A stretch of 64,000 nucleotides of DNA from Agromyces subbeticus DSM 16689. GTDB lineage: Bacteria; Actinomycetota; Actinomycetes; Actinomycetales; Microbacteriaceae. Positions 53,251 to 62,837 of the stretch are shown here, piece after piece. The first letter of the stretch is position 1, and each line of letters begins with the position of its first letter. The stretch covers positions 496,001 to 560,000 of the forward strand of contig NZ_ATXG01000001.1 of NCBI RefSeq assembly GCF_000421565.1. Reading direction: 5' to 3'. Position numbers and translations under genes: made by a program. The notes beneath the pieces are model-generated. The model searched no databases and was not told the DNA's origin. It worked only from the letters and a program-made list of their open reading frames with translations.

Positions 53251-54161
53251 GCGAGCGCCTCCTCGTCGTCGTGTGCGGCTGCGCCGGCGCTCGCGGCGTG
53301 CACGAGTTGCAGGTAGATGTCTTCGAGGCTCGGGCGGATGACCTCGAGCCCCACGGGCTCGCCGCCGGTGTCCACCGTTTCTGGAGCCTGCCGAAGGGAT
53401 GCCACGAGCTCGGCCGGTCGCTCGGTGCGAACCTCGCGCTGGGTGCCGTCCCCGGTGCGCCAGCGCACGATCGGCACCCGTGCCTCTTCGCCGCCGAGGG
53501 TGGCGACGGGGCCGACATCGACGAGACGCCCGTCGATGATGACGCCGGCCCGATCGCCGAGCTGCGCCGCCTCGTCGAGGTAGTGCGTCGTGAGCAGGAT
53601 GGTGGTGCCCTCGGCCTTGAGGCGTCGGATGAGCGCCCAGAACTCGCGCCGCGCCTCGGGGTCGAAACCCGTGGTCGGCTCGTCGAGGAAGAGCAGCTCG
53701 GGCCGGCCGACGATGCCGAGCGCGACGTCCACGCGTCGGCGCTGGCCGCCCGAGAGCTTCGCGATGCGGGTACCGGCCTGCCGTTCGAGACCGACCGCGG
53801 CGATCACCTCATCGACGTCGCGCGGCCTCGGGTAGTAGCCGGCGAACTGCCGCAGCTGCTCGCGCACCGTGAACTGCCCCGACTCGCCGCTCGACTGCAG
53901 CACGATGCCGATGCGGGCCTTCCAGTCGAGGCCGCCGCGCGCGGGGTCGACGCCGAGCACGCTCACCTCGCCGGCGGTGCGCAGACGGTAGCCCTCGAGG
54001 ATCTCGACCGTCGTCGACTTGCCCGCCCCGTTCGGGCCGAGCAGGGCGAAGGTCTCGCCGTGCGCGATGTCGAGATCGATGCCGTCGACGGCGGCGACCC
54101 CGGCGTAGTCCTTGCGGAGGCCGCGGATCCGCACCGCGGCATCCATGCGTGTCATGTCCAT
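53247..54161 (-). CDS. ABC exporter ATP-binding protein (DrrA type)
   Basis: 304 residues. Walker A GPNGAGKST near residue 43, signature KLSGGQRRRVDVAL near 137, Walker B ELLFLDEPTTGFD near 160, switch His LTTHYLDEA. The C-terminal 80 residues are a regulatory extension. ATG 54161 is taken; ATG 54155 is possible. It starts the four-gene operon with its own two-component system, typical of antibiotic- or lipid-responsive exporters. Confidence 0.9.
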   Translation of the reverse strand: MDMTRMDAAVRIRGLRKDYAGVAAVDGIDLDIAHGETFALLGPNGAGKSTTVEILEGYRLRTAGEVSVLGVDPARGGLDWKARIGIVLQSSGESGQFTVREQLRQFAGYYPRPRDVDEVIAAVGLERQAGTRIAKLSGGQRRRVDVALGIVGRPELLFLDEPTTGFDPEARREFWALIRRLKAEGTTILLTTHYLDEAAQLGDRAGVIIDGRLVDVGPVATLGGEEARVPIVRWRTGDGTQREVRTERPAELVASLRQAPETVDTGGEPVGLEVIRPSLEDIYLQLVHAASAGAAAHDDEEALA

Positions 54162-54271
54162 ACCGGAAGCCTCTCGCGGCGGGCCGGCGACCGACAGCCC
54201 CCGACGGTTCGATTCGCCCATCCACCGATCGGTGGATGTGTGCGGACCGCCCGGGGCGGGCCCGCTCGTGG

Positions 54272-55588
54272 CTAGCCGGGTGTACCGGGATCGGGCCGAG
54301 GCGCGGCCGAACGCTCGACCTCGGCGAGGCGCCGCTCGAGGAAGCGTCGTTCAGGTGCCGTCGGCGCGAGGGCGATCGCCTCGCGGTACCGGGCGGCGGC
54401 CGGCTCCGCTCTGCCGGACCGGCGCAGGAAGTCGGCCTGCGACGCCGGCAGCAGGTGGTATCCGGACAAGCGAGCGGATGACTCGAGCGCCGCGAGTGCC
54501 GCAAGGCCGGCGTCGGCGTCGGTCGCCATGCCGATCGCGATCGCGCGGGCGAGTTCGACGAACGGAGATGCGCCCTCGGTGATCGCCATCAGTTCGTCGT
54601 AGCGGTGCACGATCGCCGCCCAGTCGGTCGCCTCTGCCGCCTCCGCGCGAACGTGCACGGCCTGGATCTCGGCCTGTACCCGATAGGGGCCGCGATCCAC
54701 CGCAGGAATCGGGTCGAGCAGCGCGAGCCCTTCGGTGATGAGTGCTCGATCCCAGCGGTCGCGGTCCTGCTCTTCGAGGGGCACGAGCTCGCCGTCGGCA
54801 TCCACGCGCGACCCCGCCCGTGCGTGCTGCATGAGCATGAGCGCGAGCAGGGACCGGGGTTCGGCGGTGTCGGGAAGCAGGTCGACGACGAGTCGCACCA
54901 AGCTGATCGCTTCGAGGGCGAGATCGACTCGCTGCAGGCGATCGCCCGAAGAGGCGACGTAGCCCTCATTGGCGATCAGGTAGAGCACCGCGAGCACTCC
55001 GTCGATCCGGGCGGGGAGCGCCTCGGGCAGCGGCACGCGGTACGGAATGCCCGCGTGCTGGATCTTGCGCTTCGCGCGCACGATGCGCTGCGCCATCGTC
55101 GACTCGGCCACGAAGAACGCGCGTGCGATCTCGCTCGTCTCGAGCCCGCCCACCGTGCGAAGGGTGAGCGCGACTCGCGACTCGATCGTCAGGGCGGGGT
55201 GGGCGCACGTGAAGATGAGGCGAAGGCGGTCGTCCCACTCGAGCTCCTGGTGGGCGGCCGCGATCTCGGCCGGGTCCGGCGGTCCACCGATGCGGCCGGC
55301 CAGTGCTTCCTCCGACATCCACTCCCTGACCTTTCCCGACTCGACGGCGCGACGGCGCAGCCGGTCGAGCGCGAGGTTGCGTGCGGCGGTCGTCAGCCAC
55401 GCGCCCGGATTCGACGGCACGCCATCGCGTGGCCACGTGGCTGCCGCGCGCTCGAACGCCCCCGAGGTCGCCTCCTCCGCGACATCCCAGTCACCGGTCG
55501 TGCGGATGAGCGTTGCCACGACCCGCGCCCACTCCGTCTCGAACGCGGAATGAAGGGCGAAGCCGACCGCCGCCCGTTCGCGATTCAG
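54272..55588 (-). CDS. ECF42-type RNA polymerase sigma factor
   Basis: About 438 residues. Sigma region 2 near the start (WDVAEEATSGAFERAAATWPRDGVPSNPGAWLTTAARNLALDRLRRR), region 4 near 120-170 (LTLRTVGGLETSEIARAFFVAESTMAQRIVRAKRKIQ), then the long C-terminal TPR-like domain typical of ECF42. ECF42 genes sit beside YCII/DGPF genes, as here. The start is unclear: no ATG or GTG exists ahead of the conserved HSAFETEWARV; CTG 55588 overlapping the partner stop is the simplest choice, and an ATG at 55816 lies inside the partner gene. Confidence 0.82.
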   Translation of the reverse strand: MNRERAAVGFALHSAFETEWARVVATLIRTTGDWDVAEEATSGAFERAAATWPRDGVPSNPGAWLTTAARNLALDRLRRRAVESGKVREWMSEEALAGRIGGPPDPAEIAAAHQELEWDDRLRLIFTCAHPALTIESRVALTLRTVGGLETSEIARAFFVAESTMAQRIVRAKRKIQHAGIPYRVPLPEALPARIDGVLAVLYLIANEGYVASSGDRLQRVDLALEAISLVRLVVDLLPDTAEPRSLLALMLMQHARAGSRVDADGELVPLEEQDRDRWDRALITEGLALLDPIPAVDRGPYRVQAEIQAVHVRAEAAEATDWAAIVHRYDELMAITEGASPFVELARAIAIGMATDADAGLAALAALESSARLSGYHLLPASQADFLRRSGRAEPAAARYREAIALAPTAPERRFLERRLAEVERSAAPRPDPGTPG

Positions 55589-56490
55589 AGGGCCGCTCCG
55601 ATGGCCGCGTCGAGCGCCTCGGCGGCGGGCGGCTCGAGCCGCACTCCACGCTCGTCTGCCTCCCTCCGGGCGCGGGCGGTGTGGTCGTCGTGCACGTCGA
55701 ACGGCCAGAGCGGACGCAGCTCGAGGATGCCGCCGCTGGCCATCGGATGCTTCGACGCGACTTCGATCGCCTCGGCGAGGTCGCGCACCTCGAGCAGGTC
55801 GAAGCCCGCGATCCACTCCTTCGACTCGGCGAACGGGCCGTCGCTCACCAGTAACTCGCCTTGCCGCCGGCTCACGAACGTCGCGTCGTCCGGGCCGTGC
55901 AGCACCTCGCCGAAGAGACGGGTGCCGCGGGCGTCCATCTCGGTGACCCAGGCGTCCGGATCGTCGCTCGCGGCGGCTTCGGCCGGAGCCGCTGCCGCTG
56001 CCGCTGCATCTTCGGCCGTTGCCGCCTCGCTGCCGCCGTCGTCGCCGATCACGGCGCGTCGCTCACTCGACTCGGCCACGACGAGCATGAGGTAGCGGCG
56101 GCCGCTCGCCGTGCGCTCGAGGAAGTCGGCCGGGACGACGCGCGCCGCGGGGTCGGCGTCGGGCCACCGCATGAAGGGGCGCACCTCCACTCGCCCGAAG
56201 GCGGCCGCGGGATGCCGCGACGCGATCTCGATCGCCTCGTCGAGGTCGGCGACGTCGATGATGTCGAATCCGCCGATCGATTCCTTCGACTCGGTGAAGG
56301 GCCCGTCGGTGACGAGCAGTCGCCCGTCGCGCACCCGTACGGTCGTGGCGTCGTGGTCTGGCCGCAGACGCTCGCCGTACTCGGACGCGCCTCGACGCCC
56401 GAGATCGTCGACCCAGTCGCCGATGTCGTCTTGCGCGGGAACGTAGGCGATGGGCTCGTCGCCCTCGGCGTAGAACAGTGCGTATTCCAT
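55585..56490 (-). CDS. Double YCII/DGPF-domain protein
   Basis: 301 residues holding two YCII domains. The first is near 1-115 (YALFYAEGDEP; RLLVTDGPFTESKESIGGFDIIDV). The second is near 120-285 (YLMLVVAESSERR; GELLVSDGPFAESKEWIAGFDLLEV) and is interrupted by an Ala/Glu/Asp-rich insert near 150-175. Most ECF42 partners have a single domain. YCII proteins are thought to relay the signal to their sigma factor or bind a small ligand. GAGAGAGG precedes the ATG at 56490. It lies upstream of and coupled to the sigma gene. Confidence 0.85.
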   Translation of the reverse strand: MEYALFYAEGDEPIAYVPAQDDIGDWVDDLGRRGASEYGERLRPDHDATTVRVRDGRLLVTDGPFTESKESIGGFDIIDVADLDEAIEIASRHPAAAFGRVEVRPFMRWPDADPAARVVPADFLERTASGRRYLMLVVAESSERRAVIGDDGGSEAATAEDAAAAAAAPAEAAASDDPDAWVTEMDARGTRLFGEVLHGPDDATFVSRRQGELLVSDGPFAESKEWIAGFDLLEVRDLAEAIEVASKHPMASGGILELRPLWPFDVHDDHTARARREADERGVRLEPPAAEALDAAIGAAL

Positions 56491-56594
56491 GGTGGAATCC
56501 TCTCTCTCGGTCACGCTACGCAAGTACGACGAACGGCGACAGCCGTTCTCGACACTTGTGCCGTGATCGGTGAGATCGGGTTGCGTGGGCTGCG

Positions 56595-57326
56595 TCAGTG
56601 CGGCAGCACGAGCAGCACGCCGAGCACGACCATCACGACCGCGATCACGCCGTCGAGCACGCGCCACGCCCGAGGGCTGGCGAGCACCCCGCCGAGCAGC
56701 CGCGCTCCGTAGGCGAGCCCGAAGAACCAGAGGAGGCTCGCGAGCCCGGCGCCGGCCGCGAACACCCAGCGCAGTTCGCCGTGCGTGTTGGCGACCGAGC
56801 CGAGCAGGAACACCGTGTCGAGGTAGACGTGCGGGTTCAGCCAGGTGAGGGCAAGGCAGGTCAGCACTGCGGTCGCCAGGGTGCCGGTGGTGCGTCGCGT
56901 GAGCGTCGCCGTCGACGAAGCGGATGCCCCGGGGCGAGGGGGCGCCGCGGGTGTCCCGACCCGGGCGTCCTCCCGCCACGGGGCATCCGTCGTCTCGGAT
57001 GCGTCTCCGGCCTCCCCGTCGGCGACGAGCGCTTCACCGCTCGGCCGCAGGGCGCGCCGGGCGGCGAGCACGCCGTAGGTGACGAGGAACGCGGCGCCCG
57101 CCCAGCGGATCACCTCGACGAGCCAGGGCACCGCCGTGAGTACGGCGCCGATGCCCGAGACGCCGACCATGATCAGCGCGAGGTCGCTCAGCGCGCAGAT
57201 CGCGGCCACGACGAACACGTGTTCGCGTCGGATTCCCTGACGCAGCACGAAGACGTTCTGCGCGCCGATCGCGATGATGAGCGAGAGGCCGAGGCCGAGG
57301 CCGGCGAGGGCGGTGGAGATGAGCAC
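56595..57326 (-). CDS. lysE: LysE/ArgO-family amino-acid exporter
   Basis: 243 residues with about six helices. LysE marks: SLIIAIGAQNVFVLRQGIRREHVFVVAAICALSD at the start and LTWLNPHVYLDTVFLLGSV in the second half. The central loop (about 95-145, acidic then Ala/Ser/Thr rich) is longer than usual. It exports basic amino acids, mainly lysine or arginine, under control of the divergent LysG/ArgP-type gene. GTG at 57326 is 7 nt behind TACCGT (57339-57334). Confidence 0.88.
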   Translation of the reverse strand: MLISTALAGLGLGLSLIIAIGAQNVFVLRQGIRREHVFVVAAICALSDLALIMVGVSGIGAVLTAVPWLVEVIRWAGAAFLVTYGVLAARRALRPSGEALVADGEAGDASETTDAPWREDARVGTPAAPPRPGASASSTATLTRRTTGTLATAVLTCLALTWLNPHVYLDTVFLLGSVANTHGELRWVFAAGAGLASLLWFFGLAYGARLLGGVLASPRAWRVLDGVIAVVMVVLGVLLVLPH

Positions 57327-57398
57327 GGGATCGACGGTACGGGTCGCGGCATCATCAATCCAGCTCAGGTTTCTGCAGCGCCATTAGCATTGCTTCAG
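57327..57398. promoter_or_regulatory. Divergent lysE / lysG promoter region
   Basis: Minus strand -10 TACCGT (57339-57334) lies 7 nt before the lysE GTG; plus strand -10 TAGCAT (57385-57390) lies 8 nt before the lysG ATG. The 45 bases between the two boxes are where a LysG dimer pair would bind. No perfect palindrome is evident. Confidence 0.45.
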
Positions 57399-58310
57399 AT
57401 GGAGATTCCGCTCGACCTCGCCCGAACCCTCGCCGCCGTCATCGACGAGGGCACCTTCGACGCGGCCGCCCGACGCCTGCGCATCACGCCGTCGGCGGTC
57501 TCGCAGCGCGTGAAGACGCTCGAGCAGCAGCTCGGCCGCGTGCTCGTCGTGCGCTCGAAGCCCACTCGCGCCACCGATGCCGGTGCACCCATCGTGCGGC
57601 TCGCCCGCCAGCTCGCCCTGCTCGAGCACGATGCGCTCGCCGAGTTCGGGCTCGACGAGGCATCCGCCCGGCCGGTCTCGATGCCGCTCGCGGTCAACGC
57701 CGATTCACTCGCGACGTGGTTCCTGCCGGCGCTCGCCCGCGTGGCGGAGCGATTCCCGGTGGTCTTCGACCTGCACCGCGACGATCAGGACTTCACCGCC
57801 GGGCTGCTCGAGTCGGGCACCGTGATGGGCGCCGTCACCTCGCAGTCGACGCCGGTGGCCGGATGCCTCGTGACCGCACTCGGCGTCATGCGCTACGAAG
57901 CCGTGGCGACGCCCGCGTTCGCGGCGCGGTGGTCGCTCGATCGGCGTCGCGCTGGGTCCGACGAGATGGCTGCCGCGCTCGCCGCCGCGCCGCTCGTCGA
58001 CTTCGATCGCCGCGACGATCTGCAGCGCGAATACCTCGCGGCCGCGGAGGTCGACCCCGATGCGCCGCCCCGGCACTACGTTCCCGCGTCGAGCGATTTC
58101 GCGAACGCGGTCAAGCTCGGCCTGGGCTGGGGCATGCTGCCGGCGTTCCAGTCGGTCGACGAGCTCGCCGCGGGTTCGCTCGTGCGGCTCGGCGGCGCAC
58201 CGATCGACGTGCCGCTCTACTGGCAGCAGTGGAACCTGCGATCGACCCTCCTCACGGCCGTCGCCGACGAACTCGCCGCCGAGGCGCGCATCGCCCTCGC
58301 GCGGCCCTGA
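57399..58310 (+). CDS. lysG: LysR-family regulator, LysG/ArgP type
   Basis: 303 residues. HTH in the first 60 (DLARTLAAVIDEGTFDAAARRLRITPSAVSQRVKTLEQQLG), effector domain with VNADSLATWFLPALARV typical of ArgP/LysG. These proteins activate the exporter gene when basic amino acids are high. ATG 57399 is chosen; the long frame upstream is antisense to lysE. Confidence 0.9.
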   Translation: MEIPLDLARTLAAVIDEGTFDAAARRLRITPSAVSQRVKTLEQQLGRVLVVRSKPTRATDAGAPIVRLARQLALLEHDALAEFGLDEASARPVSMPLAVNADSLATWFLPALARVAERFPVVFDLHRDDQDFTAGLLESGTVMGAVTSQSTPVAGCLVTALGVMRYEAVATPAFAARWSLDRRRAGSDEMAAALAAAPLVDFDRRDDLQREYLAAAEVDPDAPPRHYVPASSDFANAVKLGLGWGMLPAFQSVDELAAGSLVRLGGAPIDVPLYWQQWNLRSTLLTAVADELAAEARIALARP

Positions 58311-58322
58311 GGCCCGCGCATG

Positions 58323-58398
58323 CTGCGAGTCGGCGGAAATATGAGACGACGCGCCGCAGGCCGGCGGCGCGTCGTGCGGATCATCCGCCGACTCGCAG
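58323..58398. terminator. Nested inverted repeat between convergent genes
   Basis: Outer arms CTGCGAGTCGGCGGA (58323-58337) and TCCGCCGACTCGCAG (58384-58398) pair perfectly over 15 bp. Inner arms ACGACGCGCCGC (58346-58357) and GCGGCGCGTCGT (58364-58375) pair over 12 bp with a 6-nt loop. It fills the gap between lysG and aspC and should stop transcription in both directions. Its layered build resembles the family A repeats but shares no arm with them. Confidence 0.75.
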
Positions 58399-58419
58399 AC
58401 CGGATGCAGCGGCGTCAGG

Positions 58420-59637
58420 TCACGCGAAGAGGCGCTGCAGGCGCTGCACGCCCTCGAGCAGGGGGGCGTCGCCGAGCGCGTAGCTCAGGCGCAGGTAGCC
58501 CGAGGGGCCGAAGGCCTCACCGGGCACGGCCGCGACCTCGGCCTGATCGAGGATCAGGTCGGCGAGCTCGAGCGAGGTTGTCGGCGTGACACCGCCCCAT
58601 TCGCGGCCGAGCAGTCCCGAGACATCCGGGTACACGTAGAACGCGCCCTGCGGCACCGGCACGGTCATGCCGTCGATCTTCGAGAGCTCGGCGACGATCG
58701 TGCGGCGTCGGCGATCGAAGGCCCGGCGCATCTCTTCGACGGCGTCTTGCGGGCCGTTGAGTGCGGCGATGGCGGCGCGCTGCGAGATGTTCGAGACGTT
58801 CGACGACAGGTGCGACTGCAGGTTCGCGGCGCCCTTGATGACGTCGGCGGGACCGACCATCCAGCCGAGGCGCCAGCCGGTCATCGCATAGGTCTTCGCG
58901 ACGCCGTTGACGAGGATCGTCTGGTTCGCGAGCCCCGGCACCGCCTCGACGATGGAGACCGAGCGCGGCGGCACCCCGTCGGCCTCGTCGGCGTAGGTGA
59001 GGTTCTGGTAGATCTCGTCGGCCACGACCCAGATGTCGTGCTCGAGCGCCCACTCGCCGATGGCCTGCACCTGCTCGGCCGAGTAGAGCGCGCCTGTGGG
59101 GTTCGACGGCGAGACGAAGAGCAGCACCTTCGTGCGGTCGGTGCGGGCGGCCTCGAGCTGCTCGACGGTGACGAGGTAGCCCTGCTCGGCGCCGGCGAAG
59201 ACGTCGACCTGGCGCCCACCGGCGAGCTTGATCGCCTCGGGATACGTGGTCCAGTACGGCGCGGGCACGAGCACCTCGTCGCCCGGGTCGAGCAGCGTCT
59301 GGAACGCCTGGTAGACGGCCTGCTTGCCGCCGTTGGTGACGACGACATGGCCGGGCGAGACCTCGAGCCCCGAGTCGCGCAACGTCTTCGCCGCCACGGC
59401 CTCGCGCAGCTCGGGCAAGCCGGCAGCGGGCGTGTAGCGGTAGTTCTTCGGGTCGTGCGTGGCCGCGAGCGCCGCCTCGACGATGTAGTCGGGCGTCGCG
59501 AAATCGGGCTCGCCCGCCGCGTACGAGATGACCGGGCGACCCTCGGCCTGCAGGGCCTTCGCCTTGGCATCGACCTTCAGGGTCGCGGACTCGGCGATGG
59601 CGGCGATTCGGGCGGAAAGGCGGGGCTTCTCGGTCAC
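58420..59637 (-). CDS. aspC: Aspartate aminotransferase-type PLP enzyme
   Basis: 405-residue class I aminotransferase. PLP Lys248 in [21 protein letters not shown] near 179, DEIYQNL near 207 and the closing Arg in GYLRLSYAL. It fits the Ib subgroup of actinobacterial aspartate aminotransferases, which exchange amino groups between aspartate and 2-oxoglutarate; prephenate may also be used in that subgroup. TAGGCT (59649-59644) is exactly 6 nt before the GTG, so it is probably leaderless. Confidence 0.9.
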   Translation of the reverse strand: MTEKPRLSARIAAIAESATLKVDAKAKALQAEGRPVISYAAGEPDFATPDYIVEAALAATHDPKNYRYTPAAGLPELREAVAAKTLRDSGLEVSPGHVVVTNGGKQAVYQAFQTLLDPGDEVLVPAPYWTTYPEAIKLAGGRQVDVFAGAEQGYLVTVEQLEAARTDRTKVLLFVSPSNPTGALYSAEQVQAIGEWALEHDIWVVADEIYQNLTYADEADGVPPRSVSIVEAVPGLANQTILVNGVAKTYAMTGWRLGWMVGPADVIKGAANLQSHLSSNVSNISQRAAIAALNGPQDAVEEMRRAFDRRRRTIVAELSKIDGMTVPVPQGAFYVYPDVSGLLGREWGGVTPTTSLELADLILDQAEVAAVPGEAFGPSGYLRLSYALGDAPLLEGVQRLQRLFA

Positions 59638-59771
59638 GCGACCAGCCTACGGCGTGTGCCATGCCGTGTGACAGGGGGCGGATGACCCGAATCGACACGA
59701 ACCACGGGCGATCCGTCCGGCTCGAGATTTCTCTGGGACGCGCGTCCCACTCTTGCTACGCTGCCCACGTG

Positions 59772-62700
59772 ATGGCGCGAACCCGACGGGGTCTCCTCGC
59801 CGGTGTCGCGCTCACGGTGCTCGTGGCGCTCGGCGCCGGCGTCGCGGTGGTGCTCGCCGACGAGCTCGGCATCCGCAGCGAACCGTCGGACATCCCGGCC
59901 GAGGTGCTCGCGGCCTCGCCCGAGACGGCGCCGATCCTCCCGCCCGACTTCACGGCGATCACCGCACCGGCCTCGTTCCGCATGGAGCTCGCGGTCGACG
60001 AGCTGCGCGACGCTGTCGTCGATGCCGAGGCGACCGTGGGCTCGGCGACACTCGACGTCGTCATCGTCGAGGGCGCGAACGCAGGCGAGGGCGACATCGA
60101 CGAGTCCTACCGCATCGAGGGCACTCCCGACGCCCTGCGCGTGGTCGCGGCATCCGAAGCCGGCGCCGTGCTCGGCGTCTACGATCTCGCCGCAGCCGTG
60201 CGCGACCGCCGCTCGGTGAACGAACGCCTCGGCGATACCGTCGACTCGCGGCTCGGGTTCCGAATGGTCGACCTCGGCGCCGTCGGCGTCACGGTCGACG
60301 AATCGGAGTGGATCGCCGGCGACGACTATTCGCACAACTCGAAGGCCTTCGCCGACGTCATCCTCGCCGACGCCCCGTACATCGATGAGACGGCCCTCGC
60401 GGCCGCCCGCACCGACTTCGAGACGTACGTGCGCCACGCGCTCGCCGAGGGCTACAACGCCATCGCCATTGCCGGCTTCGTCGAGTACCTCACGTTCTCG
60501 GGCGTCGGCGACGGCACCGAGGTCTACGACGCCGACGACTCGCACATCGCCCGCGCGCAGGCGATGCGCGATGCCTTCGGCCCGATGTGGGAGTACGCGC
60601 ACGACGCCGGCCTCGACGTCTACTTCCGCACCGACATGCTCACCCTCACGACGCCGCTCGAGGAGTACCTCGTCGACCGCTTCGGCGGCCTCGCGACCGA
60701 GGACCCGGCGTTCTGGGACGTGTACGCCGCCGGTCTCGACGAGCTGTACGCCGAGATGCCGTATCTCGACGGCGTGCTCATCCGCATCGGCGAGGCGGGT
60801 CGCGTCTACGACCTGCCCGGCTGGGACTACTACTCGAAGCTCGCCGTCACGACGGTCGGTTCCGTGCGAGCCATGCTCGAGGCGTTCACCGCGCAGGCCG
60901 AGCGCACCGACCGCGAGGTGATCTTCCGCTCGTGGAGCGTCGGCGTCGGCGCCGTCGGCGACATGCACACGAACGACCACTCGTACGAGGCGGTGCTCGG
61001 CGGCATCGACTCCGACGCGCTCATCGTCTCGACGAAGTACACGCTCGGCGACTTCTACAGCCACCTGCCGCTGAACCACACCCTCGAGATCGGCGAGCAG
61101 CGGCGCATCGTCGAGTTCCAGAGCCGGCGCGAGTTCGAGAACTTCGGCGCCTTCCCGAACGACCTCGGCATGCTCTACCAGGAAGCCCTGCAGCGCTTCA
61201 TCGAGGTGAACCCGCACGTCGAGGGCATCTGGACCTGGACACAGGACGGCGGCCCGTGGCGCGCGGGCCCGCTCTCGCTCGAGCTGAAGGCCGGCTTCTG
61301 GCAGCTCTACGAACTCAACACCGAGCTCGCCGTGCGGCTCGCGCGCGATCCCGGGGCCGATCCCGCCGCGATCACCGCCGACTGGGCGCGGCGCTGGTTC
61401 TCCGGCGACCCGGCCACCGTGCAGGCGATCGGCGAGGCGATGGCGCAGTCGCGCGAGGCCATCACCGACGGGCTCTACATCGGCCCGTTCGCCGACCGCC
61501 GGGTCTTCGCGATCGGCCTCGAGCCGCCGCCCATGATGTGGATCTTCGAGTGGGACATCCTCACCGGCGACAGCGCCGTACTGAACGTGATCTACGAGAT
61601 CAGCCGCGACGAGCTCGACGAGGCGATCGCGGGCGGCGACCGCGCGATCGCCGCGGTCGAGCGCATGCAGTCGGCGATCGAGGCGACGGATGCCGCGAGC
61701 TGGCGCGATCCCGCACTGCGCACGGCGTTCCTCGACACCCTCGACTACCAGGCCAACACCTACGCGATGCTCGGTGACTACCGCGAGATGTTCCTCCGGC
61801 AGGCTGAATGGCACGACACCGGCGACCCGGCGGCCCATGAACAGTGGGATGCCGCGCGGCGGGCGTTCGAGGCATCCGCTGCCGCTCACGAGGCCGCCTA
61901 CGAGGGCGACCCGTACCTGCCCGCGTACAACCTCACGGCGGCGGAGCTCGGCGTCGAGCGAGCCGTGCGCGACCTGCCCATGGCGTGGGCGGCCAGGATC
62001 GCGCTCGTGCTGCTCGCCGCGTGGATGGGCTACGGCATCGCCGCCGGCTACGCCAGGGAGCGATGGCCCGGCGCCCGCGCCGCACGTGCCCTCTGGGTGG
62101 CAGGCACCAGGCCGTGGCGCGCCCGCGAGGTCGTCGACGGTCTCGGTGGCCTCGACCGTGTGTTGCTCGTGGCCGTGCCCGCGGCGTTCCTCGTGGCGAG
62201 CCGAGGCATCCAGACCTGGTTCCTGGCACCGTCGCACCTGCTTGTGACCCTCGGCGGTTGGGCGGTGTTCGTCGGCGTGCTCTGGCTCGCCCTCGGCCGA
62301 CGTTCGGCGTGGCCGGTGATCGCGGCGATCGGGGGAGCCGCGGTGCTCCGCGTGGCGCTGTTGCTCGTCGTGCTCGCGCCGACCGGCCCGGGCGGCTACT
62401 GGTTCGGGTTCTGGACGAATCCGCTCGGCCGTTCGGTGTACATCGCCCTCGCGTTCGCCGCATTCGGGTGGGTCGTGGTCGCCGCCGCGTGGGCGATCGC
62501 CGTCGAGCGAGGAAAGCTCTGGGCGACCGGTGCGGTCGTCGCCGGCGTCGGCGCCGTGCTCGCGGTGTTCGGCTCGCTGATCGGCCTGATCGGTCTCGAG
62601 GCGGCGCTCACCCGGTGGAACGACGAGATGGCGCTCTTGCCCTGGGGTCTCTCGCGCATCCTCGGCATCAGCGTCTACCTCGACATCCCGACCGACACGG

Positions 62701-62837
62701 CATGGTGGGTCGCGATCGCAGGTGGCGTGATCGTCGCGGTGGGTGCGATCTGCATCGCGCTGGCTCAGAGGTTCTGGCCGATGTCCCACAGCTTGTCGGG
62801 GCGGCCGTCGAGCGCCTCGGACACCGCGAGCGCCTGA
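59772..62837 (+). CDS. Membrane-anchored GH67-like glycoside hydrolase protein
   Basis: 1021 residues. Helix near 7-27, then an extracellular part. It opens with an alpha-glucuronidase-type N-terminal domain (VVAASEAGAVLGVYDLAAAVRD) and a TIM-barrel-like body (FRMVDLGAVGV, YNAIAIAGFVEYLTFSG, LDVYFRTDML, LDGVLIRIGEAGRVY, EGIWTWTQDGGPWRAG). From about 745 on there are seven membrane helices, an unusual addition. The barrel resembles GH67 alpha-glucuronidases, but the catalytic carboxylates cannot be fixed by eye. GTG 59769 lies 6 nt behind TACGCT, so the true start may be there. The last 73 nt overlap the convergent dgt gene. Confidence 0.6.
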   Translation: MARTRRGLLAGVALTVLVALGAGVAVVLADELGIRSEPSDIPAEVLAASPETAPILPPDFTAITAPASFRMELAVDELRDAVVDAEATVGSATLDVVIVEGANAGEGDIDESYRIEGTPDALRVVAASEAGAVLGVYDLAAAVRDRRSVNERLGDTVDSRLGFRMVDLGAVGVTVDESEWIAGDDYSHNSKAFADVILADAPYIDETALAAARTDFETYVRHALAEGYNAIAIAGFVEYLTFSGVGDGTEVYDADDSHIARAQAMRDAFGPMWEYAHDAGLDVYFRTDMLTLTTPLEEYLVDRFGGLATEDPAFWDVYAAGLDELYAEMPYLDGVLIRIGEAGRVYDLPGWDYYSKLAVTTVGSVRAMLEAFTAQAERTDREVIFRSWSVGVGAVGDMHTNDHSYEAVLGGIDSDALIVSTKYTLGDFYSHLPLNHTLEIGEQRRIVEFQSRREFENFGAFPNDLGMLYQEALQRFIEVNPHVEGIWTWTQDGGPWRAGPLSLELKAGFWQLYELNTELAVRLARDPGADPAAITADWARRWFSGDPATVQAIGEAMAQSREAITDGLYIGPFADRRVFAIGLEPPPMMWIFEWDILTGDSAVLNVIYEISRDELDEAIAGGDRAIAAVERMQSAIEATDAASWRDPALRTAFLDTLDYQANTYAMLGDYREMFLRQAEWHDTGDPAAHEQWDAARRAFEASAAAHEAAYEGDPYLPAYNLTAAELGVERAVRDLPMAWAARIALVLLAAWMGYGIAAGYARERWPGARAARALWVAGTRPWRAREVVDGLGGLDRVLLVAVPAAFLVASRGIQTWFLAPSHLLVTLGGWAVFVGVLWLALGRRSAWPVIAAIGGAAVLRVALLLVVLAPTGPGGYWFGFWTNPLGRSVYIALAFAAFGWVVVAAAWAIAVERGKLWATGAVVAGVGAVLAVFGSLIGLIGLEAALTRWNDEMALLPWGLSRILGISVYLDIPTDTAWWVAIAGGVIVAVGAICIALAQRFWPMSHSLSGRPSSASDTASA

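Noticed and set aside
59634-62789. 1051-codon open frame on the minus strand opposite the GH67-like gene
   Set aside because: Same antisense composition with no motif or membrane pattern. The plus frame has family motifs and clean helices.
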